From Evansella clarkii (GTDB taxonomy: Bacteria > Bacillota > Bacilli > Bacillales > Salisediminibacteriaceae), in assembly GCF_002019695.1 (NCBI RefSeq), contig NZ_KV917376.1:2534670-2598669 (forward strand): 64,000 bases of DNA, given 5' to 3'. The translations under genes and the position numbers were made by a program. Positions 1-9,089 of the stretch are shown piece after piece. The notes under the pieces were generated by a model. It saw nothing but the letters and a program-made list of their open reading frames with translations, ran no database searches and was not told where the DNA came from. Each line of letters begins with the position of its first letter. Position 1 is the first letter of the stretch.

Positions 1-2
1 TT

Positions 3-404
3 CTTGATCTGGACCATTTTAAGAGGATTAATGATTCATATGGACACCAAAGCGGAAACGAGGTGCTGCGGCAGGTTGCTGATGTACTTGTGAATACGGT
101 AGGCAGTTTCGGAACACTTGCCAGGTACGGCGGAGAAGAATTCGTCATTTTAATGGAGGGAACGAATGTAAAGTTTGCTGAAAAAATGGCTGAATCACTC
201 CGGGAAAATATAGAAAACCACCTTTTCGTTGTAACAGATGACCTTGATACTGGAGAAAGAAAATCAGTCCGGCTGACAGCCAGTATCGGAGTTGCGGGAA
301 AAACCGAGCCTGGAGAATCCGCTATGTCGGTGCTCAGAAATGCGGACCGTGCAATGTACACAGGAGCAAAACAAAAGGGAAGAAACCGTGTCTCTCACTT
401 TTAA
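3..404 (+). CDS. GGDEF diguanylate cyclase, C-terminal part
   Basis: The 5' end lies outside the window. The visible 133 residues are the second half of a GGDEF domain: the LDLDHFKRIND metal-binding strand, then RYGGEEF (an active-type GGEEF signature) and the closing NADRAMYTGAKQKGRN segment. Such domains make cyclic di-GMP from two GTP. The RxxD product-inhibition site that often precedes the signature is absent (Gly at both positions), so feedback inhibition there is unlikely. The sensory part is unseen. It lies just upstream of a type IV pilus locus with a cyclic di-GMP riboswitch, which may or may not be meaningful. Confidence 0.93.
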   Translation, partial: LDLDHFKRINDSYGHQSGNEVLRQVADVLVNTVGSFGTLARYGGEEFVILMEGTNVKFAEKMAESLRENIENHLFVVTDDLDTGERKSVRLTASIGVAGKTEPGESAMSVLRNADRAMYTGAKQKGRNRVSHF

Positions 405-527
405 ATTGTAAATTTCCAATTACTATTTGAAAGAATTGACAACAGATGATTTAATAGAATAGTAGGAAGAAATCAGCAATCAGGGAAATCTCCGCCAAAT
501 CGGGGATAAACCCAAAAGGAGACAAAA

Positions 528-779
528 GTGGTTGAAATTATATTGCTGTTAGCAGGGATAAGTATTCTATTAACTATTCTGTTATTATTGCCTTCTGTTT
601 TTTCAAAGAAACTAACAGTAGTTCTCGTACTTATAGCCTCCCTGTATTTTTATACAGGTATCATTCTCCTTGATTATTTCCACTGGGGATACGTGGCAGG
701 AGGTATTGTTGTTCTAATTGTCACTACTTCCTGGATTGTTGCTTATTTACTTGATAAACAGGGGAATAAATCAGCGTAG
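528..779 (+). CDS. small hypothetical membrane protein
   Basis: A GTG start is preceded by AAAAGGAG. The 83-residue product is almost entirely hydrophobic, with about three membrane segments (roughly residues 2-20, 27-46, 50-75) and a short charged tail. I do not recognise the family. It ends 26 bases before the VanW-like gene, so the two probably share a transcript. Confidence 0.7.
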   Translation: MVEIILLLAGISILLTILLLLPSVFSKKLTVVLVLIASLYFYTGIILLDYFHWGYVAGGIVVLIVTTSWIVAYLLDKQGNKSA

Positions 780-805
780 AAGATTTTTAAAACGGGGTGT
801 GCAGG

Positions 806-2428
806 ATGGGGAAATTGCAATGGTTTATATCATCACTGGTTGTCATGACAGGTATCATTATTTTTCTTTCATTATTTAATTTTTCAGGAAATATGCTTTA
901 CGCTATCTGGTTTGAAGAAGAGCGCTATGATGTGGAAACGTATATGGCGAGCGTTGATATTAGCGGTATGAGTGAGGAAGAAGCTGTTACTGCGTTGCGG
1001 GAGCAGACTGAAAACTGGAAGTCAGGCCAGACGATCGAAGTGCGCTGGTTTGAAAAAACAGCAGTCTTTCCTGCTGAAAAACTGAACTTTTTTATAGAGG
1101 AATCTGTTCAGAGTATGTCTAATGGCGAAATTTCTGAAGGTGACCTTATAGTCTCGGCAGACAGAAGAGAGCTGGAAGAAGTTATTGCCTATTTTTCTGA
1201 GCATGCAGGTTTTGAACTTGAGGCAGATGAGGAAGCGCTAAGAGAAGAACTGGAACTAAGAGCCTCAGAGCTTCCGGATGAGAATATAACTATATCACTT
1301 CATGAATTTACTGTTGATCCGGACGGAATGACGGAGGAAGACGTATCTTCGGTTATTTATCAGGCTGAAAGGTCTTATTTTGGCGACCAGCTTGCATTAT
1401 GGCTAAACAGCACAGAACCAGTTATCATCGAACCGGAAGAGAATTATACATTTAGTACGATGTTCGCAGGGGCCGAGATGGAGATTCCTTCGGAAGAATC
1501 TATGTCGATTCTGGCTTCTGCTGTTTATGAAGCGCTGCTTCACACCAATTTCCAGCTTATTGAACGAGTTCAGAGTGACATACTTTATGACACTGTACCT
1601 GAAGGATTTGACGTAAGAGTCGTTGAGTATCAGTCAGATTTGATTTTTCATAATCCTAATCCTGTACCTTATGAGCTGTATTTGTCCGCGGAAAATGGCA
1701 GGATTAGTGCAGAAGTATATGGGGAGGAATTTCCATATTCAATTAATGTGGATATACTCGACCACCAGCAAATTGAGCCAAAGACGATTGTCCGCTATTC
1801 AGATACAGTGCCACAAGGTACGGAGAACGTTATAGAAACGGGAGAGCCTGGGCTTTCCTATCAGTTAGCCAGAACTTTCACCAATATGGAATCTGAGGTA
1901 ATTTTTGAAGAAGTAATTGCTAATGATTATTATCCCGCAGAAGAAAGAGTGGAAGTCTGGAGTAAAGAAGATTATCTCGCCCGGACAACAGATGATGGAA
2001 CGGACGAAGACGAGTTTGATCTGGATGGAGACCCTGCCCGGGACTGGCCTGACTCAGGGTATGACGATGAGTCTGGTTACCAGGGCGGTTCAGACAGGGA
2101 CGGAAGCTATGATGGAGGAGACTCTGATTTTGGCTCCGGCTATGATGGAAGAGGTACGGACGATGACTTTGACCATGGTTCTGGTGGAAGTTCCGGAGAA
2201 GGCTGGAACAGAGACAGAGCTGGCGAAGAGGGAGACTTGGGTACTGGTGATGACAGTGACCGCCAAGGCTGGCAGCAGAATGGTCAGCAGGACCGGGATG
2301 GACAGCAGGGCTGGGAGGATCGTTCCCAGGACGGCAGCGGCACACCAGACATGCGTGAAGATGGAAAACAAAAATTCACTCCGCCATCAGGAATTGATGA
2401 AGAAGGAAGGCCTGTAAAAGGGGAATAA
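806..2428 (+). CDS. VanW-family protein with acidic Gly/Asp-rich tail
   Basis: 540 residues. The ATG at 806 is preferred over an in-frame GTG at 797 because GGGGTG at 794-799 then serves as ribosome binding site. One N-terminal membrane anchor (about residues 5-35) is followed by an extracellular region. Around residues 235-300 it resembles the second half of VanW domains (NFQLIERVQSD...PEGFDVRV...SDLIFHNPNP), and a G5-like segment follows. The first half of the VanW domain is weakly conserved. From about residue 395 to the end the protein is low-complexity Gly/Asp/Ser/Gln, likely disordered and cell-wall exposed. VanW-like genes often accompany type IV pilus loci in Bacillaceae; its role here is not known. 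Confidence 0.72.
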   Translation: MGKLQWFISSLVVMTGIIIFLSLFNFSGNMLYAIWFEEERYDVETYMASVDISGMSEEEAVTALREQTENWKSGQTIEVRWFEKTAVFPAEKLNFFIEESVQSMSNGEISEGDLIVSADRRELEEVIAYFSEHAGFELEADEEALREELELRASELPDENITISLHEFTVDPDGMTEEDVSSVIYQAERSYFGDQLALWLNSTEPVIIEPEENYTFSTMFAGAEMEIPSEESMSILASAVYEALLHTNFQLIERVQSDILYDTVPEGFDVRVVEYQSDLIFHNPNPVPYELYLSAENGRISAEVYGEEFPYSINVDILDHQQIEPKTIVRYSDTVPQGTENVIETGEPGLSYQLARTFTNMESEVIFEEVIANDYYPAEERVEVWSKEDYLARTTDDGTDEDEFDLDGDPARDWPDSGYDDESGYQGGSDRDGSYDGGDSDFGSGYDGRGTDDDFDHGSGGSSGEGWNRDRAGEEGDLGTGDDSDRQGWQQNGQQDRDGQQGWEDRSQDGSGTPDMREDGKQKFTPPSGIDEEGRPVKGE

Positions 2429-2438
2429 GCATTTTAAA

Positions 2439-2470
2439 ACCCACCTGCCGAACTGGCAGGTGGGTATGTT
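2439..2470. terminator. bidirectional terminator between convergent genes
   Basis: A perfect 11-bp stem (ACCCACCTGCC with its complement) and 5-base loop sits between the VanW-like gene (+) and the minor pilin operon (-). Confidence 0.85.
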
Positions 2471-2473
2471 TAT

Positions 2474-3835
2474 TTATTGTTCGTATACAGGATCAAATTG
2501 AAATTGATGTTTCTCAGAGAAAAAATGGTCATATTCACTTTTCTCCACGGGGGCAAATTTAGCTGTTGTGGCACCAGAACCTTCAAACTCATTAGCGATT
2601 ATTGTGCCGGTTCTTACCCCGCCTTCTAAAGTGACTTTTGAATTAGGGGCATAAATTAATTGTGAATCTGCCTGCGCTCCTCCTGTGACTTTAACGTTCT
2701 TTCCTCCGCTAATTAAATGGCCTTTTAAAGATGTACCTCCACCTAGTTCTACATCAGATCTCTTAGCGTGTAAAGAGCCATGTATACTTGTTCCTCCTGC
2801 AGCAGTGAATTTTTCCTCCCCTGCATAAAAGATACTGATATTATCAACATTTTCGTTTGGGAGAATACTGCTGCCACCAACGAAAGTAAATTTATCCTCA
2901 ATAAAGATTGACAAACTTCCTGAACCTACAACCTTAATATGTCCTGCCTGATTAAGCTCCTTTACTCTGATCAAACGGTCACTGTTGCCTGTATCAATAG
3001 TCAATGTGCTGTGAGAGACTATTCTAATTTGATCCAATGAAGCATCTTCTGTAATTGTATATGTTTGATAAGGCCAGGACCCAACAGTAAGAATATTGTT
3101 GTTTACCGGCCCTCCGTCTGGCAACCTAGGAAGGTTGGAAGGTAAGATGGGAAACTCTTCAGGTTCACAATATAGCTTTGGTTTAGACTTTGGTTCACGT
3201 ATATTAATATAATGTGGCTTATTAATAATATTATCCCTCAATGAGGAACCAATAAAAATATCACCTGTTATCCGCCCTGATCCTGTTAAGGTAATAGTAT
3301 TTTCATCGGACATATTAGTCCAAGCCGCTCCCTCAATAGTTGCGCTCCCCGTCAGCGTTATTTTACCATTTGAAAATACTGCAACATCTTCTTCTTGCAG
3401 TTTATCAATACAGCTACCTCCTGCAGTGTTTATGGAGAAAGAGGAGACAGCGGTTCTGGAACGGTTTCCGATTGTACCTGTTGAGACTATTTTATAATTT
3501 GTTAAATCATTAGTTAGTACTGGACCTTCAATAGTAACAATTGCTTTTGGCTGGTTGCCAAAAGACTCCTCAAATTTCTCTTCGCGATAAATAGATGGCT
3601 CAACTGACTCAAGCCGATCCAAATCGACTGTACCTGATAGAATTTCCTGCATTTTTAGATTAACTCCTGCCTCAGCAATATAATACGCAGACTGGTAGTC
3701 TCTTTCCCCAGAACTGAGTTTTACATTGGTAGCGGTTACCCCCATGAGAGCTATTGCGAGAATAGAGATGACGGTGATCATAAGAAGAACAGCGATAAGA
3801 GCAATTCCTTTTTCGTTATTTATGATTTTTTTCAT
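2474..3835 (-). CDS. large PilX-like minor pilin with repetitive C-terminal domain
   Basis: 453 residues, last gene of a three-pilin operon; GGCGGTG precedes the ATG. A short basic leader ends in G before IALIAVLL, and a hydrophobic helix and the AYYIAEAG motif typical of PilX-type pilins follow. It lacks Glu5, as do PilX/GspK-type tip pilins. From about residue 150 onward the sequence is rich in short TGSGxITG, LTGSA and GGTSLKGH-like repeats, suggesting a right-handed beta-helix (bactofilin- or adhesin-like). The size and repeat structure suggest an exposed tip or adhesive subunit; this is inference. Confidence 0.8.
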   Translation of the reverse strand: MKKIINNEKGIALIAVLLMITVISILAIALMGVTATNVKLSSGERDYQSAYYIAEAGVNLKMQEILSGTVDLDRLESVEPSIYREEKFEESFGNQPKAIVTIEGPVLTNDLTNYKIVSTGTIGNRSRTAVSSFSINTAGGSCIDKLQEEDVAVFSNGKITLTGSATIEGAAWTNMSDENTITLTGSGRITGDIFIGSSLRDNIINKPHYINIREPKSKPKLYCEPEEFPILPSNLPRLPDGGPVNNNILTVGSWPYQTYTITEDASLDQIRIVSHSTLTIDTGNSDRLIRVKELNQAGHIKVVGSGSLSIFIEDKFTFVGGSSILPNENVDNISIFYAGEEKFTAAGGTSIHGSLHAKRSDVELGGGTSLKGHLISGGKNVKVTGGAQADSQLIYAPNSKVTLEGGVRTGTIIANEFEGSGATTAKFAPVEKSEYDHFFSEKHQFQFDPVYEQ

Positions 3836-3846
3836 ATTTTCACCGC

Positions 3847-4287
3847 CTATTTTCTAAAATATATTTCGGAAGTGTAGGAGGCTTGACTGCCCTGACCAGG
3901 CTGAGTGCTTGAAATGGTTATAGTTACCCCTGTAACTTCTGATCCGCTGCTAATTTCCTCACAAGAGAAACTCTTAATCTCCTTAACAAAAAGGGTATTA
4001 TGTTTCACTAGATGATCATGTTCCAACTTATAGGATACATCCCCTAATAAAAGCTTCCCTGGACCGCACTCAGTTACAAATGGTGCTTTTCTTATTTCTT
4101 TTGTCATATCACTCATCGCAAGCCGAACATTTGATATCCGTTCAGCCTGAGAGTCCTGGTTATTAAACTGGTTCTGCCCAAAAATATGAAAAGAAGTGAT
4201 GATGAGAAGGACTATTGATAAGAGAGCAGTTGAAACAAGTACTTCTACAAGTGTAAGACCCCGGGCATCGAGAAGCTTTTTCATCAT
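3847..4287 (-). CDS. type IV prepilin-like protein (PilW/ComGF type)
   Basis: 146 residues. The N terminus MMKKLLDARG followed by LTLVEVLVS is a class III prepilin signal: cleavage after Gly, Glu at mature position 5, then a hydrophobic helix. The globular part is short and unremarkable. Its ribosome binding site lies inside the last codons of the preceding pilin gene and it is followed after 11 nt by the PilX-like gene, so the three are translationally linked. It is likely a minor pilin of the adjacent type IV pilus. Confidence 0.85.
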   Translation of the reverse strand: MMKKLLDARGLTLVEVLVSTALLSIVLLIITSFHIFGQNQFNNQDSQAERISNVRLAMSDMTKEIRKAPFVTECGPGKLLLGDVSYKLEHDHLVKHNTLFVKEIKSFSCEEISSGSEVTGVTITISSTQPGQGSQASYTSEIYFRK

Positions 4288-4290
4288 GTT

Positions 4291-4686
4291 TCAGTCCTCC
4301 CTCCATAAGTAAATGGATTCCATTTGGGCTTCGAGCTTGTTTTTACTGCTATCTTCGTAGACCTTTACAATCACCTGAACTAAATTATCTTCAAGGTCTT
4401 TATAATCGGTTTCAATATAAAAATCATTTTCTTCTTTTGTATAACGTAAATCCCCTTTTTCCTCTCCTGATTCTGAGGAACTTACATGGTATAGCCACTC
4501 CATCTCCGTCTGAGCCACATATGTAGCATCTATAATTTCATCTGACACATTAATAGATTTACTTGACTGAACAAACATACCAGCGAAAGGGATAGCAATA
4601 ATCGACAACAACACTATGGAAGCAATGATTTCAATCAATGTTCGTCCTGACTCTTCCTGGGTAAAAAGAACTAAAGTTTTTTTCAT
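4291..4686 (-). CDS. type IV minor prepilin
   Basis: 131 residues from the ATG at 4686, chosen because AAGGGGGC lies just upstream and because the protein then begins MKKTLVLF with a normal leader; an upstream in-frame extension to 4761 would add an unlikely 25 residues. The leader ends ESG before RTLIEIIAS, with Glu5 and a hydrophobic helix. First gene of the minor pilin operon, divergent from pilB across a 278-bp AT-rich gap (4687-4964) that must hold promoters for both directions. Confidence 0.85.
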   Translation of the reverse strand: MKKTLVLFTQEESGRTLIEIIASIVLLSIIAIPFAGMFVQSSKSINVSDEIIDATYVAQTEMEWLYHVSSSESGEEKGDLRYTKEENDFYIETDYKDLEDNLVQVIVKVYEDSSKNKLEAQMESIYLWRED

Positions 4687-4964
4687 GCCTATTGCCCCCT
4701 TGTTAGTAAAATGGATTTCGAATACAGTAAAAAAATAGGAATTATTTACACTAAAACACAAAAGTTAGCAAAAAATTCATACTTAACTCACAATTAATCT
4801 TTATTTTATTACATTATACATTATAATGAACATATAAAGATTATTTAAAATGAAATAATTTTTGAATGAAATAATAGTTTAGCTTCTTATTAAACCGGTC
4901 CTTTAGACCTATTTTTTCTCGACGGTTGTTAACTATATAGAACACTATAAAAGGCGGTGATACT

Positions 4965-6626
4965 ATGATTGCTTCCCGAAAACGGCTTGGGACCCTTTTA
5001 GTAGAATCAGGATTAATAACAGAGGAGCAGCTGCAGACAGCGTTAACTGAAAAAGCGCATGACCAGAAGCTTGGAGACATGCTTTTACAGCAGGGATACA
5101 TAACAGAACAGCAGCTTATTGAAGTTCTGGAATTTCAGCTCGGAATTCCCCATATCAGTCTTTACCGGTACCCGGTGGATTCGAAAGTAACGAGTATCGT
5201 GCCTAAGGAACTTGCAGTAAGAAGCTCACTGATGCCGTTAAGGCTAGAAGGAGACAAATTATTTATCGCTATGTCAGACCCGATGGATTATTTCGCCATT
5301 GATGACATTAGATTATCCACCGGCTTTGAAGTGGAAGTTTCCATTGCTTCCAAGGATGAAATTATTAAAGCAATCCATAAATACTACGAGCTGGATGAAG
5401 CCGTGGAAGAACTTTTTGAAGAGCTTCCTGAACAAAAAGAAAAAAATACTGAGCTAGTCACCCGGGAAGATTCTCCGATGGTTAAACTGGTTAACCAGCT
5501 TTTACTCAGAGCTGTGCAGGAACGGGCGAGTGATATCCACATCGACGCACAGGAAAGCCAGGTAGTTGTACGGTACCGGATTGACGGAATCCTTCGTACG
5601 GAGCGCACCCTGCCAAAACATATGCAGAGCATGCTCACAGCCAGGATAAAAATCATGGCTAATCTAGATATTACGGAAACGAGAATTCCACAGGATGGAA
5701 GAATCAAAGTGGAGGTGAATTACAATCCGGTAGATCTTCGTATTTCTACCCTGCCTACTGTTTTTGGCGAGAAGGTGGTTATGCGGATTCTTGATGCGGG
5801 GCGTTCCCTTAATGACCTTGATAAGCTTGGGTTCAGTGAGAAAAATTACGCTCAGCTGACGGAACTCCTGCAGCAGCCCAACGGAATAATTCTGATTACC
5901 GGTCCTACCGGGTCAGGGAAATCCTCCACTTTGTATGCAGGGCTGAACAAGCTTAACTCAGAGGAAGTTAATATTATCACCGTAGAAGATCCGGTGGAAT
6001 ATCAGCTGGAAGGCATTAATCAGATCCAGGTGAACCCTAAGGTGGGAATGACCTTTGCCAGCGGGCTCCGTTCCATTCTCCGCCAGGACCCTGACATCAT
6101 CATGGTAGGGGAAATCCGGGATTCCGAGACTGCGGAAATTGCAGTTCGGGCCTCTCTTACAGGGCATCTGGTACTCAGCACCATCCATACGAATGATTCT
6201 ATCAGTACAGTTAACAGACTGATAGATATGAAGATTGAACCGTTTCTGGTTGCTTCGTCACTGTCAGGAATTATTTCTCAGAGGCTCGTAAGAAGAATAT
6301 GCCGGGATTGTAAAAGAGAGCATCCTGTCACCGTGAGAGAAGAAGATATTTTTACACGAAGAGGGATTGAAATTGACAAGGTTTACCGTGGTGATGGCTG
6401 TCCAACTTGTAATATGACAGGATACCGGGACCGGATTGCAATTCATGAAATGCTCATAATCGATGATGAAATTAAGCAGATGATCATGAACGAAAAATCC
6501 AGTACGGATATCCGGAACTATGCCATAAAGAAAGAAATGACCTTTTTAATTGATGATGGGCTGCAGAAAGTGAAGGAAGGATTAACGACCACAGAAGAAA
6601 TCCTCCGGGCAGCTGCCGATAAGTAG
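4965..6626 (+). CDS. pilB: type IV pilus assembly ATPase PilB
   Basis: 553 residues. The N-terminal MshEN/GSPII_E_N domain (about 1-150) carries the RLGTLLVESGLI and QLGIPHISL elements; some members bind cyclic di-GMP here. The ATPase core has Walker A GPTGSGKSST near residue 313, Walker B DPDIIMVGEIRD near 376 and a tetracysteine zinc site (CRDC and CPTC, about 445-485), all diagnostic of the PilB/GspE extension motor. It powers pilus polymerisation at the cytoplasmic face. The ATG is preceded by AAAGGCGGTGAT. It is the first gene of pilB-pilT-pilC. Confidence 0.96.
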   Translation: MIASRKRLGTLLVESGLITEEQLQTALTEKAHDQKLGDMLLQQGYITEQQLIEVLEFQLGIPHISLYRYPVDSKVTSIVPKELAVRSSLMPLRLEGDKLFIAMSDPMDYFAIDDIRLSTGFEVEVSIASKDEIIKAIHKYYELDEAVEELFEELPEQKEKNTELVTREDSPMVKLVNQLLLRAVQERASDIHIDAQESQVVVRYRIDGILRTERTLPKHMQSMLTARIKIMANLDITETRIPQDGRIKVEVNYNPVDLRISTLPTVFGEKVVMRILDAGRSLNDLDKLGFSEKNYAQLTELLQQPNGIILITGPTGSGKSSTLYAGLNKLNSEEVNIITVEDPVEYQLEGINQIQVNPKVGMTFASGLRSILRQDPDIIMVGEIRDSETAEIAVRASLTGHLVLSTIHTNDSISTVNRLIDMKIEPFLVASSLSGIISQRLVRRICRDCKREHPVTVREEDIFTRRGIEIDKVYRGDGCPTCNMTGYRDRIAIHEMLIIDDEIKQMIMNEKSSTDIRNYAIKKEMTFLIDDGLQKVKEGLTTTEEILRAAADK

Positions 6627-6635
6627 GTGATAAAT

Positions 6636-7676
6636 TTGAATACAGGCATCGAAAAAATACTGACAGAAGCAATTCACCTGCAGGCTTCGGACATCCATTT
6701 GACAATTGGGAAGCCGCCTGTTCTTCGTATTCATGGAGATTTGGTTACTGTGAGTGACGAGACGCTGACACCAGATGCTATGCAGGGGCTTGTTGCCGAA
6801 GTTCTCCCGCCAATGATGAGGGAGCACCTGGAAACTGCCCGGGAAGCCGATTTTTCCTACGGTATCCCTGGGGTGGCAAGGTTCCGGTTAAATGCTTATT
6901 ATCAGCGTTCACATCTTAGTATGGCTATCAGGGTGATTCCTACGGATATCCCTGACCTTGAGGAACTGCAAATGCCAGCTGTTTTAAGGAAAATAGCGGA
7001 GAAAAAACAAGGGCTTGTACTCGTAACCGGACCAACAGGAAGCGGAAAATCCACGACACAGGCGGCGATGATTAAACATATTAACGAGCATATGAAAAAG
7101 CATATCGTTACTTTGGAAGACCCTATTGAATATCTCCATAAACATAACAACTCGATTATTGATCAGCGGGAAGTGGGCTTTGACACGAAATCATTTGCCG
7201 CAGGATTAAGGGCAGCCCTCAGACAGGACCCTGACGTTATCTTAGTCGGGGAAATGAGAGATCTGGAGACGATATCCACAGCTATCACTGCTGCTGAAAC
7301 CGGGCATCTTGTTTTAGGAACACTTCATACGTCAAGTGCAGCGGCAACTATTAACCGGATTGTGGACGTGTTCGATTCCACCCAGCAGCCGCAAATAAGG
7401 GTGCAGCTCGCTTCTGTATTAGCAGCGATAATCTCCCAGCGGCTGATGCCAGCAGCAGATCGTCATGGACGAGTCGCTGCAACGGAAGTTTTAATTAATA
7501 ATTCAGCTGTTGCGAACATGATTCGCAGTGATAAAGTGCATCAAATCGAAAGTATTCTGCAGACAAGCAGAGCGGACGGCATGCACACACTGGAGATGAG
7601 TATCGGCCATCTGCTTAAGCTGGGAAAAATATCGCAAGATGAAGCACAGCCTTACATCAGGGAGAGAAATTTATAA
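6636..7676 (+). CDS. pilT: type IV pilus retraction ATPase PilT
   Basis: About 346 residues from TTG 6636, which has AGGTG at a proper distance; a GTG at 6627, directly abutting the pilB stop, is the alternative. It has the N-terminal LQASDIHLT motif, Walker A GPTGSGKST, Walker B DPDVILVGEMRD and the His-box region typical of PilT. PilT depolymerises the pilus, allowing twitching or DNA uptake. Presence of a dedicated retraction motor distinguishes this locus from the B. subtilis comG pseudopilus system, which has none. Confidence 0.96.
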   Translation: MNTGIEKILTEAIHLQASDIHLTIGKPPVLRIHGDLVTVSDETLTPDAMQGLVAEVLPPMMREHLETAREADFSYGIPGVARFRLNAYYQRSHLSMAIRVIPTDIPDLEELQMPAVLRKIAEKKQGLVLVTGPTGSGKSTTQAAMIKHINEHMKKHIVTLEDPIEYLHKHNNSIIDQREVGFDTKSFAAGLRAALRQDPDVILVGEMRDLETISTAITAAETGHLVLGTLHTSSAAATINRIVDVFDSTQQPQIRVQLASVLAAIISQRLMPAADRHGRVAATEVLINNSAVANMIRSDKVHQIESILQTSRADGMHTLEMSIGHLLKLGKISQDEAQPYIRERNL

Positions 7677-8881
7677 TGCCTCATTACCGTTATCAGGGCC
7701 GGACGAAAACCGGTATAAAAAAAGAAGGTACTATAAACGGAAAATCACGAAAGCATGCCATTGAAAAACTCCGTGGACAGGGAGTTGCATTAGCCTCAAT
7801 CACTGAGGTCCAGCCCTCTTTTTTTCAAAAGGAGCTGACGATTGGCAACCCGGTGAAGCTCCAGGATTTTGTCCTGTTTCTTCGCCAGTTCGCCACATTA
7901 CTGCAGTCTGGCGTATCAATCGTTAATGCAACTTCCATACTTGCGAGACAGACAAGCAGCAAACCGCTGATGCGGGCACTTGAATCTATCGAAGAGGAAC
8001 TGGTCACTGGCAAACCGCTGTCAGAAGCAGCAGCGAAGCAGAAAAAAATCTTCCCGCCAATTTTTATTAATATGGTTCAGGCTGGGGAGGCTTCGGGAAC
8101 GCTTGATGAGTCTCTGGATCAGCTTGCCTCCCAGTTTGAGAAACAGCACGAGACGAAGCAGAAAGTAAAGTCCGCGATGGCTTATCCTGTCATTGTCGGT
8201 ATTGTCGCTATCGCAGTAGTTATTTTTCTTTTAACGTCAGTAGTGCCAACTTTCGCATCTATGCTTACTGATTTAGGAGGTGAGCTGCCCGCAATCACCG
8301 TATTTGTATTAGGTGCCAGCGAGGTTGTTGCGACGTTATGGTGGCTTCTCCTCCTCTTAGGTTTACTGGCTGCGTTCGGAATATGGGCGCTCAGGCAGAC
8401 TCCTGAAACAAAATATCATCTTGATTACTTCTTGCTGAAAATGCCTGTTTTTGGTCCTTTGCTTCAGAAAGCCGCATTAGCAAGAATGACAAGAACATTA
8501 AGTTCTTTATTCACCAGTTCTGTGCCGATTCTCCAGTCAGTGCAAATAACAGAACGGGTTGTTGGAAACGAAGTCATTAGCAGGACACTGAAGGAGTCGA
8601 GAGATGCGCTGGAAAAAGGGGAGCGGCTGACAGCACCCATGGAAAAGCACTGGGTATTTCCTCCCCTGGTGGTGCAAATGATCAGTATTGGCGAAGAAAC
8701 TGGTTCCCTTGATCAAATGCTCAGCAAAGTAGCGAACTTCTATGAGAAAGAAGTAGAGTACGCCACAGACCGGCTCAAAGCACTTATTGAACCATTGATG
8801 ATAATTTTGCTGGCAGGTGTAGTAGGAGTGATCGTTATTTCTATCATTGTGCCAATGTTCCAGATTTACTCGGAAATTTAA
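7676..8881 (+). CDS. pilC: type IV pilus inner-membrane platform protein PilC
   Basis: 401 residues, ATG overlapping the pilT stop (TAATG). Two GspF domains (about 60-190 and 265-395), each containing a QLASQFEK/KVANFYEK-type motif before a membrane segment, and three predicted membrane helices. PilC couples the motors to pilin addition in the membrane. The close overlap indicates one transcript with pilB and pilT. Confidence 0.96.
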   Translation: MPHYRYQGRTKTGIKKEGTINGKSRKHAIEKLRGQGVALASITEVQPSFFQKELTIGNPVKLQDFVLFLRQFATLLQSGVSIVNATSILARQTSSKPLMRALESIEEELVTGKPLSEAAAKQKKIFPPIFINMVQAGEASGTLDESLDQLASQFEKQHETKQKVKSAMAYPVIVGIVAIAVVIFLLTSVVPTFASMLTDLGGELPAITVFVLGASEVVATLWWLLLLLGLLAAFGIWALRQTPETKYHLDYFLLKMPVFGPLLQKAALARMTRTLSSLFTSSVPILQSVQITERVVGNEVISRTLKESRDALEKGERLTAPMEKHWVFPPLVVQMISIGEETGSLDQMLSKVANFYEKEVEYATDRLKALIEPLMIILLAGVVGVIVISIIVPMFQIYSEI

Positions 8882-8969
8882 AGTGAACTTGCAAATTGGC
8901 GAGCTTAATTACTAAAGGTCTTTGGCAAAGTTTCTCACGTCCTGTGGAAATCAGGGGCGCAGTTGAACA

Positions 8970-9056
8970 ATGAAAAGGAAGCAATAAGGAGGCAATGAAA
9001 AACGGTCTTTATTTGGGCACTTGGACCGTTCGGAGCCAGTAGTGCAACCGGCCTGA
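8970..9056 (+). promoter_or_regulatory. cyclic di-GMP-II riboswitch in the major pilin leader
   Basis: The 209-bp gap between pilC and the pilin holds, in order, CAATGA, a CGGTC...GACCG pair enclosing TTTGGGCACTTG, and AGTAGTGCAACCGGCC. This matches the core of the Clostridium class II cyclic di-GMP aptamer as I remember it (UUGGGCACUUG ... AGUAGUGCAACC with the same enclosing pair). GGCAC can pair with GTGC as the pseudoknot. The 3' edge is about 34 nt before the pilin start. No terminator follows, so control of translation or of RNA stability is likelier than attenuation. The P1 helix is not obvious. Confidence 0.85.
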
Positions 9057-9089
9057 AAATAAAATTAATAAAAAAGGGAGAGAAAGAAA

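Noticed and set aside
1917-2417. Long open frames on both strands within the end of the VanW-like gene
   Set aside because: They are a by-product of the Gly/Asp-rich repetitive coding sequence; no ribosome binding sites or plausible proteins.
8905-8972. A second, class I cyclic di-GMP riboswitch upstream of the class II aptamer (GGCAAAG, a GGAAA loop and GGCGCAG)
   Set aside because: The order is suggestive, but the conserved GGACGCAAAGCC and the GGTAGCCGGGTTACC half are missing.
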